Source: Scatosoma sp045128055
GTDB lineage: Bacteria > Bacillota > Clostridia > Christensenellales > Borkfalkiaceae
DNA length: 20,423 bases
Assembly: GCA_045128055.1 (NCBI GenBank)
Contig: JBGVRC010000117.1
Location: 1-20,423 of the forward strand
Reading direction: 5' to 3'
Under the pieces are notes generated by a model. That model searched no databases. It was not told the origin of the DNA and saw nothing but the letters and a program-made list of their open reading frames with translations. Of the stretch, positions 7,226-12,781 are shown in pieces. Position 1 is the first letter of the stretch, and each line of letters starts with the position of its first letter. The translations under genes and the position numbers were made by a program.

Positions 7226-7407
7226 TTTAACCTGTCGATTCTTTTTTGCTTTTTGACATAAGAGATATGCCCCCATTTTCCATTTAAAAATTTTTGGGGG
7301 CAGTTTTTTTGAGATACATTTTTTGAATTTTTTTCTTATTTTTTTGTCGGCTTTTAACCTGCCGATTTTAAGATAGATTTATACAATCTTTCATTAACCT
7401 GTCGACT
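7226..7407 (+). repeat. Three iterated TTAACCTGTCGA-type motifs near the element end
   Basis: TTTAACCTGTCGATT (7226-7240), TTTAACCTGCCGATT (7353-7367) and ATTAACCTGTCGACT (7393-7407) are in the same orientation. Their CCTGTCGA core is also part of the tRNA-like repeat at 7541-7561. This layout resembles recombinase binding sites near an attachment site; that role is inferred. Confidence 0.5.
7268..7310 (+). terminator. Intrinsic terminator
   Basis: TGCCCCCA (7268-7275) pairs perfectly with TGGGGGCA (7295-7302) across a 19-nt loop, followed by GTTTTTTT. It would end a plus-strand transcript from the promoter at 7144-7172. The GGGGGCA sequence recurs at 7472-7478 and 7483-7489. Confidence 0.65.
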
Positions 7408-7540
7408 AAAAATGGAGAAAATTGCCATTTTTTTGTGGTTGGATAGGTTCTAAAAAATGCCCAAAATGGTTGGGGGCAGAACGGGGGCAGGACGCTGAAA
7501 GCCTTTATTTATAAGGGATTCCGCGATTGGCTCTTGGGTT

Positions 7541-7561
7541 CAATTCCTGTCGACCGCACCA
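7541..7561 (+). repeat. 21-bp direct repeat, left copy; tRNA 3'-end-like attachment site
   Basis: Identical over 21 bp to 11509-11529. It contains CCTGTCGACCGCACCA and follows GGGTTC, so it reads as T-loop, T-stem 3' strand, acceptor 3' strand and CCA of a tRNA. No matching 5' acceptor (GCGGTCG) was seen upstream, so this is a tail only. A terminator follows within 6 bp. This is what integration into a tRNA 3' end leaves behind. tRNA-Leu is a guess. Confidence 0.6.
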
Positions 7562-7566
7562 GACGG

Positions 7567-7599
7567 GAACTATCCGAACCTTTCGGGTAGTTCTTTTTT
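7567..7599 (+). terminator. Intrinsic terminator after the left tRNA-like tail
   Basis: GAACTA then CCG (7567-7576) pairs with CGG then TAGTTC (7584-7593), ending in TTTTTT. It sits directly after the CCA end, as in a normal tRNA transcription unit. Confidence 0.75.
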
Positions 7600-7612
7600 G
7601 TTATATAAAAGT

Positions 7613-7649
7613 AGTAGGCAGATGTCACGTTCTTGGACATCTGCCTACT
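7613..7649 (-). terminator. Strong terminator of the two-gene island operon (bidirectional)
   Basis: A perfect 14-bp stem (7613-7626 against 7636-7649, AGTAGGCAGATGTC) with a 9-nt loop and T-rich sequence on both sides. It begins 6 bp after the stop of the 129-aa gene on the minus strand. Confidence 0.8.
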
Positions 7650-7655
7650 TTTTGT

Positions 7656-8045
7656 TTATCCTCTAAAAATATATTGCCTATAATATTCGCGAGCATCTTT
7701 ATAGATTTGAATTTGAAATCGTATTTCTTCAAGAGCTGCTTGGGGGAGAGTGTTTAAATATTCCTCTTGTTCTTTTATCGTTCTGCGACCTTCAAATCTA
7801 CCGCCACAAGCACTATGTATTTTATGGCAAAGATTTGCCAACTCTATTTTATGCTCTTTTGTCAAGGTTTCAAGTTTGTAGATATCCAACATTTTACCAT
7901 GTAAATATCGAAGTGTTTCTACTGTATGAAGTTCTGTTATCGGCGGTTCACCGTGTCCACCTAATAAAGCATAACATAATTTGTTGTCTTTCTCGAATTC
8001 ATAGTAATACGTAGGCAAATTACTTAATTCTTTTAATATATCCAT
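7656..8045 (-). CDS. Hypothetical protein, 129 aa, partner of the RCC1/TPR membrane protein
   Basis: Soluble, mainly helical protein of 129 residues with no signal peptide or membrane span. Features include LCYALLGGHGEPP near the N-terminus, a CHKIHSACGGRFEGRR segment (residues about 72-88) with a C-H-H-C pattern that could bind metal, and a Gln/Tyr-rich C-terminal helix. I do not recognise the family. It lies 11 bp after the 977-aa gene, and its binding site (AAGGGAG) overlaps that gene's stop codon, so the two are translationally coupled and probably act together. A strong terminator follows. Both genes lie between 21-bp direct repeats. Confidence 0.78.
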   Translation of the reverse strand: MDILKELSNLPTYYYEFEKDNKLCYALLGGHGEPPITELHTVETLRYLHGKMLDIYKLETLTKEHKIELANLCHKIHSACGGRFEGRRTIKEQEEYLNTLPQAALEEIRFQIQIYKDAREYYRQYIFRG

Positions 8046-8056
8046 TTTTTACTCCC

Positions 8057-10990
8057 TTAAGGCAATTTTATGTTGTCCCACAACTCTGCTTTCTTTGGAT
8101 ATTGCGTGTCTGAATCCGTTCCTGTAAAAACAAACGTGCCATCCGATTTTAATCCAACGACAAAATCATCAGCAGCTATTGCAACAATATTCGTCCAAGT
8201 TGACACATCGCATTTGTAGTTTATATTAGAATTGCTTCCTGTCATCAAAACTTCCCCCGAAGAAGTAATTGCAAATGTATATCCATTACATCCTGCTTCC
8301 ACATATACGATATTGGACCAATTTTCAACATTGCATTGTCCGCTACGAGAATTACCTGCAGCTACAACTGTGCCATCTTTTTTCAATCCAACCGCGTGAT
8401 TTATTCCAGCTGATATGGCAATAATATCTGACCATTGACTAACTTGCTTTCCAATATTATTTGGGTCATTTCCAGTAAACAAAACTGTTCCGTCATCTTT
8501 TAATCCAAGCGTAAAATCATATCCTGCTTCTACTGCTATGATGTTTTTCCAACTACTTACACGTGTAGCAGACCCGCCACCCGTAAAACCTCCAGTTGCG
8601 ACAACCGTTCCATCCGCCCTTAGTCCCACAACGTGGTAATTTCCAGCATCAATAGAAACAATATTTTTCCAACCTTGAACATTGCATTGTCCGTAATCGT
8701 TATCACCAACAGCTACAACAGTTCCATCGTCTTTTAATCCAACCATCAGTGTGAATCCCATAGACACTTCGACGACGTTAATCCACGGATAATCTGATGT
8801 GTGATAAATAGTACCATCTTCTTTTATCGCAACTAAATCATCACCGATAAAGTACCCAGTTGCAAAGGTTTTCCGATTAGCAACATGCTCCCATGTTAAA
8901 AGGACTTTTTCTCGAGAATTCTTATAATCTTCTAATTCTTGAAACGTTTTTAACGCCTTTATAAAGTCCCCGTCTTTGTAGTAAGCATTGGCTAATAAAT
9001 ATTTATTTTCGATAATGGCATTATTACACATTTCTATATAAACTTTACTATCCATATAATTTTTCAATTCAGTAAACGCTTGTATTGCTTCTTCGTATTT
9101 TTCCTCCTCATATAGTGAAATCGCAATATTATATTTGTCGTTTTTAATTGCATTCTCGCAAAAAGTTATTTTTTCTTTGCTATCTTTATATCCATTTCCC
9201 TCACGAAACAGTTTAATGGCTTCTTCGTATTTACCAATACCCATTAAAGCAAGTGCTCTATTATATTTTTCTTCTAATATAGCAGTTTTTATATTGTTGC
9301 GGCATTCTTTAATTTTATTATCGCTATCTTTATAGCCGTCCAGTTCTTCAAACGCATCAATTGCTTCTTCGTATTTACCAGCGTTCATTAATTCAATGGC
9401 GTTATTATATTTTGATGTGGGAATAATCACGGAATTCAACAAAACAACAAAAAATACAATAGCTATTACTACTGACGTTATAATAAGTGCATATTTCTTT
9501 ATCTTTTTATCATGAATTTCTTTTTGTTTTTGTGCTTCTTTTTGTCTTTCTTCTCGCTCTTTACATTCAAGCGCTTCCTTTTTTGCCAATTCAATGGAGC
9601 GCAAGCGTATTTTCTCATTTAATTCTTTTATACTATTATCAATATCTTCAGCTGTGAAAGGTGCTTTTAAATCCAAAAAGGACGCACTCGTGTATGCACC
9701 GTTAAAATATAATTTGTGATATAAACATACGAACAAACTTTTTGATTCGTTATCCAAATAAAATCTCTTACCCGACTTTGCAAGTTTATCAAATTCAGCA
9801 GAAATTAACATATTGCTTTTTGCAACTGCAATTTCGCCCATTTCCGTTAAATGTTTCGCAACGTCTTGTGTAAACGCGCCCATAAGAATATCTTGCCAAT
9901 CTTGACATTTTTCAAGTTTAGGGTATTTTACTTTATAAAAATCCATTAAACCGTTTATGATTATTCTATTTTCGTCGTTGATTAAAGGCTTATTGAAAAG
10001 TTTCCCCGCCTTGTAAATTTCTGATAATCTTGCTATTGCCCAATTCTTTAATCTATTAAGGAACATAGGGGAAGAATTATGCCCCAAAGTGCACAATTCT
10101 GTGTCAAGATATCCATATTGAATTGCATATCCAATAATTACGCCGTTATTAGGATTTTTCTCAAGAGCAGATATTAACGTTTCTTTAGAGATTTCGCCAT
10201 TATCTAATTTATCAAAAGATTTATCAAGATTAAAGTGTTCGGCAATATCGTCGTAATTGTATCCAAGTTCTTTAGAGAATAGGGATACTATGTAAGCGTA
10301 ATATTCGCTTAAGATTTTTATAAGATTTTGCTCTATATTTTCCATATAGAACGGATAAATAACGTTAATTAATTCTAAAAGAGAGTCGGCTAAATTTGTT
10401 CCCGAATGCTCGTCGGCGTATTTTAATGCTCTTTTGTGGTCTTTTACTTCTTTTGATGCTGATTGCGCCGCATAAAGCAAATGTGAAACAAAAGAATTTG
10501 AAATTATACCGAAGCCTAATCCCGAATCTCTCGATAATTCTTCATTATACGCTTGTTGAAACTTAATTTGCTGATTGTGTATTTGAGCGTTAACGGCATC
10601 GCTAACCATATCGGTATAAGCCACATTAAGTTTTTCAATGCGGTTTGACCAATATTTATTAATTTCCTTCCAATTAGGGCTAATCTCAATGCCATATTTG
10701 TTAAATATTTCGTTAACAGATTTTGCTGTAGAGTCTAAAACACCTTGTGCATAGGTAAAATTATCTATTATCCAAGGCAAAGGTTTTACTGTAACTTCCG
10801 TTCCGTGTTGTTGCACGTTATCAACCGCTTTACCATTAACACGATTATCGGTAATTTGTTTTGAGTCCTTAGTAACGCGCATTTCAAAAGTTTCGCCTAA
10901 TTGCCATAAAGCGAACTCAATTTTGTTATATTCTAAGTTTTGTTCCCATAATCGAAGTGATACTGTTTTATCCGATGTGCTAAAACCCAT
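8057..10990 (-). CDS. Membrane protein with unknown N-terminal domain, TPR-like repeats and RCC1-like propeller, 977 aa
   Basis: Residues 1-450 are a helical region I do not recognise. Residues 452-498 are a charged likely coiled coil. Residues 500-523 are a single membrane span preceded by KKIKKY, which suggests the N-terminal half is cytoplasmic. Residues 526-700 hold four repeats of about 46 residues of the type KYEEAIDAFEELDGYKDS (TPR-like). Residues 709-977 hold about six RCC1-like blades (W.NIV.I.AG..H.VGL..DGTVVATG), usually a seven-bladed propeller that binds proteins or ligands. The ATG at 10990 has AGGAGGT 4 nt upstream; a longer frame to 11047 crosses a terminator hairpin and is rejected. 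The layout suggests an outside sensor joined to an inside effector or scaffold, but no catalytic motif was seen. The gene appears more AT-rich than the chromosome to the right. Confidence 0.85.
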   Translation of the reverse strand: MGFSTSDKTVSLRLWEQNLEYNKIEFALWQLGETFEMRVTKDSKQITDNRVNGKAVDNVQQHGTEVTVKPLPWIIDNFTYAQGVLDSTAKSVNEIFNKYGIEISPNWKEINKYWSNRIEKLNVAYTDMVSDAVNAQIHNQQIKFQQAYNEELSRDSGLGFGIISNSFVSHLLYAAQSASKEVKDHKRALKYADEHSGTNLADSLLELINVIYPFYMENIEQNLIKILSEYYAYIVSLFSKELGYNYDDIAEHFNLDKSFDKLDNGEISKETLISALEKNPNNGVIIGYAIQYGYLDTELCTLGHNSSPMFLNRLKNWAIARLSEIYKAGKLFNKPLINDENRIIINGLMDFYKVKYPKLEKCQDWQDILMGAFTQDVAKHLTEMGEIAVAKSNMLISAEFDKLAKSGKRFYLDNESKSLFVCLYHKLYFNGAYTSASFLDLKAPFTAEDIDNSIKELNEKIRLRSIELAKKEALECKEREERQKEAQKQKEIHDKKIKKYALIITSVVIAIVFFVVLLNSVIIPTSKYNNAIELMNAGKYEEAIDAFEELDGYKDSDNKIKECRNNIKTAILEEKYNRALALMGIGKYEEAIKLFREGNGYKDSKEKITFCENAIKNDKYNIAISLYEEEKYEEAIQAFTELKNYMDSKVYIEMCNNAIIENKYLLANAYYKDGDFIKALKTFQELEDYKNSREKVLLTWEHVANRKTFATGYFIGDDLVAIKEDGTIYHTSDYPWINVVEVSMGFTLMVGLKDDGTVVAVGDNDYGQCNVQGWKNIVSIDAGNYHVVGLRADGTVVATGGFTGGGSATRVSSWKNIIAVEAGYDFTLGLKDDGTVLFTGNDPNNIGKQVSQWSDIIAISAGINHAVGLKKDGTVVAAGNSRSGQCNVENWSNIVYVEAGCNGYTFAITSSGEVLMTGSNSNINYKCDVSTWTNIVAIAADDFVVGLKSDGTFVFTGTDSDTQYPKKAELWDNIKLP

Positions 10991-11002
10991 AGTACCTCCT
11001 AT

Positions 11003-11029
11003 AAAAAAGTGCGCCCACAGAGAGCGCAC
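11003..11029 (-). terminator. Terminator hairpin directly before the island operon's ribosome binding site
   Basis: GTGCGC (11024-11029 on the minus strand) pairs with GCGCAC (11009-11014) across 9 nt, followed by TTTTTT (11003-11008). The ribosome binding site CCTCCT/AGGAGG begins 2 bp later. A GAGAG...CTCTC pairing with sequence just upstream could compete with it. This looks like an attenuator or the end of a leader RNA. Confidence 0.6.
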
Positions 11030-11050
11030 GAAAAACGCACCTCTCAATGT

Positions 11051-11137
11051 TGCTACACATTTTTCCCAAAGTTAGGCGAGAGCATACGTTTTTACCAACA
11101 GTATGCCCTAACTTGGGAATATTTAAAATGTGTAGCA
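11051..11137. repeat. Nested inverted repeat forming a large leader hairpin
   Basis: The outer stem TGCTACACAT (11051-11060) pairs exactly with ATGTGTAGCA (11128-11137). The middle stem TCCCAAAGTTAGGC (11064-11077) pairs with GCCCTAACTTGGGA (11105-11118) with small bulges. The inner stem GCATAC (11082-11087) pairs with GTATGC (11101-11106). It starts at about the first transcribed base of the operon. Confidence 0.8.
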
Positions 11138-11142
11138 TAATT

Positions 11143-11171
11143 AGTATAGCACTAATTAAAAGAAAAATCAA
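11143..11171 (-). promoter_or_regulatory. Promoter of the island two-gene operon
   Basis: TTGATT (11166-11171), a 17-bp spacer and TATACT (11143-11148) preceded by TGC, all on the minus strand: an extended -10 sigma-A promoter. Expected transcription start is about 11136, at the outer stem of the leader hairpin. Confidence 0.7.
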
Positions 11172-11299
11172 TATAAAATGGTATATCGTTGAAAAATTTG
11201 TAAGGGCTATCTAAAATTTGACATTTAATCTAAAAGCAATCGACCGTTTATTCCGTGATAAAGGCAACGACTTTTAGATATTTTGAGTGGATAAAAAGG

Positions 11300-11360
11300 T
11301 TCGGATTTGTTACCTTCATCCGCACCAAACAAACGAGCACCCCTTGTGGGTGCTTTTTTG
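11300..11360 (+). other. Second tRNA-tail-like piece with its own terminator
   Basis: GGTTCGGATTTGTTACC (from 11298) followed by CCGCACCA (11320-11327) resembles a decayed T-arm and acceptor end. A terminator follows at once: AGCACCC (11336-11342) pairs with GGGTGCT (11348-11354) and ends in TTTTTT. The order of tail, then terminator is the same as at 7541-7599 and 11509-11570. No intact tRNA is present. Confidence 0.4.
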
Positions 11361-11508
11361 TTTGGTATGACCCAAATTTTCGACAGGAATTGAGGGTGGA
11401 GCTGCGAACGGGAGTGAGCATTTTGCCTTACGTAAATAGGGCAAGTGTACTCTTGCGAGGCAAAACAAACGATTGATGATCGTTTGGCGGGGCGCGCTGC
11501 CAAAGGCG

Positions 11509-11529
11509 CAATTCCTGTCGACCGCACCA
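11509..11529 (+). repeat. 21-bp direct repeat, right copy; tRNA 3'-end-like attachment site
   Basis: Exact copy of 7541-7561, in the same orientation; identity stops at both edges. Together they bracket 7562-11508. A 13-bp part of it also occurs inverted at 11380-11392. Confidence 0.65.
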
Positions 11530-11570
11530 CAAAAATAGGATGTCCAACGGGCATCCTATTTTTGTTTTGT
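11530..11570 (+). terminator. Intrinsic terminator after the right tRNA-like tail
   Basis: AAAAATAGGATG then CC (11531-11545) pairs with GG then CATCCTATTTTT (11549-11563) with one mismatched pair, followed by GTTTT. It is probably the terminator of the original tRNA locus, with chromosome beyond it. Confidence 0.75.
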
Positions 11571-11754
11571 CGTAGATAGTCGCGCGAACCGCATAATTAT
11601 ATGCAGGTTCACGCGAGAAATACGGCATACGGTATTATGTATTTTTCACTTATTCATCCCGTATTTCGACGCTCTGCCCCTTGCGGGCAGATACCTGTCG
11701 ACCATCAATATAAGCCATATGCACGCGCCGCCAAAGTCGCAAGTCCTTTTTTGT
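11571..11754. other. Gene-free, hairpin-rich stretch between the integration scar and rubrerythrin
   Basis: Contains CGCG-GAACC-GCAT paired with ATGC-GGTTC-CGCG (11581-11615, bulged). GAAATACGG (11617-11625) pairs with CCGTATTTC (11659-11667). CTGCCC (11674-11679) pairs with GGGCAG (11685-11690). There is another ACCTGTCGACC (11693-11703) and a decayed relative of 11492-11515 at 11721-11747. No believable coding frame. Confidence 0.55.
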
Positions 11755-11789
11755 ATAAAAACAACCCGCCGAGATTTTTCTCGGCGGGT
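11755..11789 (-). terminator. Rubrerythrin terminator
   Basis: A perfect 11-bp stem (ACCCGCCGAGA at 11764-11774 against 11779-11789) with a 4-nt loop, followed on the minus strand by TGTTTTTAT. It lies about 40 bp beyond the rubrerythrin stop. Confidence 0.8.
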
Positions 11790-11830
11790 AATCTTTATAT
11801 TAGGAGTTTATAAAACGCTTAAAGCAACAA

Positions 11831-12472
11831 TCAATAATTTTCCGCTCTTACTTGGAAATACGCTTGGGGATGCGCGCAAACGGGGCAAACTTCGGGCGCC
11901 ATCTTGCCAACTACGATATGTCCGCAGTTGGTACATTGCCATACGGCGTCGCCTTCTTTGGAGAATACCAAGCCGCCTTCTACGTTCGCAAGAAGCTTTC
12001 TGTATCTTTCTTCGTGTTCCTTTTCAATCGCCGCTACGCCGTCAAAAAGCTTCGCGATTTCTTCAAAGCCTTCTTCGCGAGCAACCTTTGCGAATTCGTC
12101 GTACATATCCGTCCATTCGTAGTTTTCGCCTTCCGCCGCAGCAAGGAGATTTTCAGCCGTGGAAGGAACAGCGCCGCCGTGCAAAAGCTTGAACCAAAGC
12201 TTAGCGTGTTCTTGTTCGTTCTTCGCTGTTTCTTCAAAAATGTTTGCGATTTGCACAAAGCCTTCCTTCTTCGCTTTGCTTGCAAAATAGGTGTATTTAT
12301 TTCTTGCTTGCGATTCGCCTGCAAAAGCCGTTTGCAAGTTCGCTTCCGTCTTCGAACCCTTCAATTCGGGCGCTACGGGTACAAACTTACCGCTTTGCTT
12401 GCATACAGGGCAAACTTCGGGAGCTTTTTCGCCTTCTGCTACGTAATTGCAAATTTGACACTTAAATTTCAT
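11831..12472 (-). CDS. rbr: Rubrerythrin with rubredoxin domains at both ends, 213 aa
   Basis: Cytoplasmic non-haem iron peroxidase that reduces hydrogen peroxide in anaerobes, using electrons that reach the diiron site through rubredoxin-type iron centres. An N-terminal rubredoxin-like knuckle pair is C5, C8, C21, C24. The ferritin-like four-helix domain (about 40-165) carries diiron ligand motifs around E53 (AGESQARNKY), E86-x-x-H89 and E150-x-x-H153. A C-terminal rubredoxin has C180, C183, C196, C199. Classical rubrerythrin has only the C-terminal one, so the two-rubredoxin form is worth noting. GAGGT precedes the ATG. It is a single-gene unit with its own promoter (12540-12568) and terminator. 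Confidence 0.93.
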   Translation of the reverse strand: MKFKCQICNYVAEGEKAPEVCPVCKQSGKFVPVAPELKGSKTEANLQTAFAGESQARNKYTYFASKAKKEGFVQIANIFEETAKNEQEHAKLWFKLLHGGAVPSTAENLLAAAEGENYEWTDMYDEFAKVAREEGFEEIAKLFDGVAAIEKEHEERYRKLLANVEGGLVFSKEGDAVWQCTNCGHIVVGKMAPEVCPVCAHPQAYFQVRAENY

Positions 12473-12508
12473 ATTTTTCTACCTCTTTTTTCTTTTTGAT
12501 ACCAATTC

Positions 12509-12531
12509 TTATTAGGACCTGGTTTTATTAA
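12509..12531. promoter_or_regulatory. Imperfect palindrome over the rubrerythrin transcription start (possible operator)
   Basis: A 23-bp sequence reading TTA.TA..ACC-n-GGT..TA.TAA across 12509-12531, just downstream of the -10 box. Its position fits a repressor site. It does not clearly match a PerR box, so the regulator is unknown. Confidence 0.35.
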
Positions 12532-12539
12532 CTGAATAT

Positions 12540-12568
12540 AGTATAATATAAAAAAATGTATTTGTCAA
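12540..12568 (-). promoter_or_regulatory. Rubrerythrin promoter
   Basis: Consensus TTGACA (12563-12568), a 17-bp spacer and TATACT (12540-12545) on the minus strand. Upstream lie three AAAATTTTT tracts at about 10-bp period (12582-12609), which suggest curved DNA or an UP element. Confidence 0.8.
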
Positions 12569-12708
12569 TAGTTTTTTAAAAAAAATTTTTAAAATTTTTG
12601 AAAATTTTTCCAAACACGAAAAAAAGACAATTTTTTTCTTTTTTTAACGATATTTTCACGCCGCGAAAATAATAAATATATATAATGAAATAAAGGCGAA
12701 GCCTGCGG

Positions 12709-12737
12709 TTGACAAAAGGGTTGTTTTTTGATACAAT
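12709..12737 (+). promoter_or_regulatory. Promoter of the cardiolipin synthase operon
   Basis: TTGACA (12709-12714), a 17-bp spacer and TACAAT (12732-12737), about 45 bp before the start codon. Confidence 0.8.
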
Positions 12738-12781
12738 AATTTCGATCCAAACCGCCATATTATAAGATAGGGGTATGCATT

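Noticed and set aside
7440..7561. Complete tRNA gene ending at 7561
   Set aside because: No 5' acceptor complementary to CGACCGC, no D-arm or anticodon arm, and an imperfect T-stem; only the 3' end is present.
11003..11137. Type III toxin-antitoxin or retron RNA upstream of the 977-aa gene
   Set aside because: There are no tandem repeats of the antitoxin type, the downstream protein is far too large for such a toxin, and it shows no reverse transcriptase motifs.
11217..11276. A 20-codon plus-strand frame ending DRLFRDKGNDF before the middle tRNA-like tail, possibly the stump of an integrase gene
   Set aside because: Too short, with a stop just upstream and no recognisable recombinase motif.
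11225..11628. Antisense and plus-strand open frames across the tRNA-tail region, including one reading VRSTGIA
   Set aside because: They are translations of tRNA-like tails and terminators. VRSTGI is simply the complement of the attachment core, a common false gene.
12576..12758. 60-residue minus-strand frame upstream of rubrerythrin
   Set aside because: Lys/Phe/Asn low-complexity translation of A/T tracts with no ribosome binding site, spanning the cls promoter.
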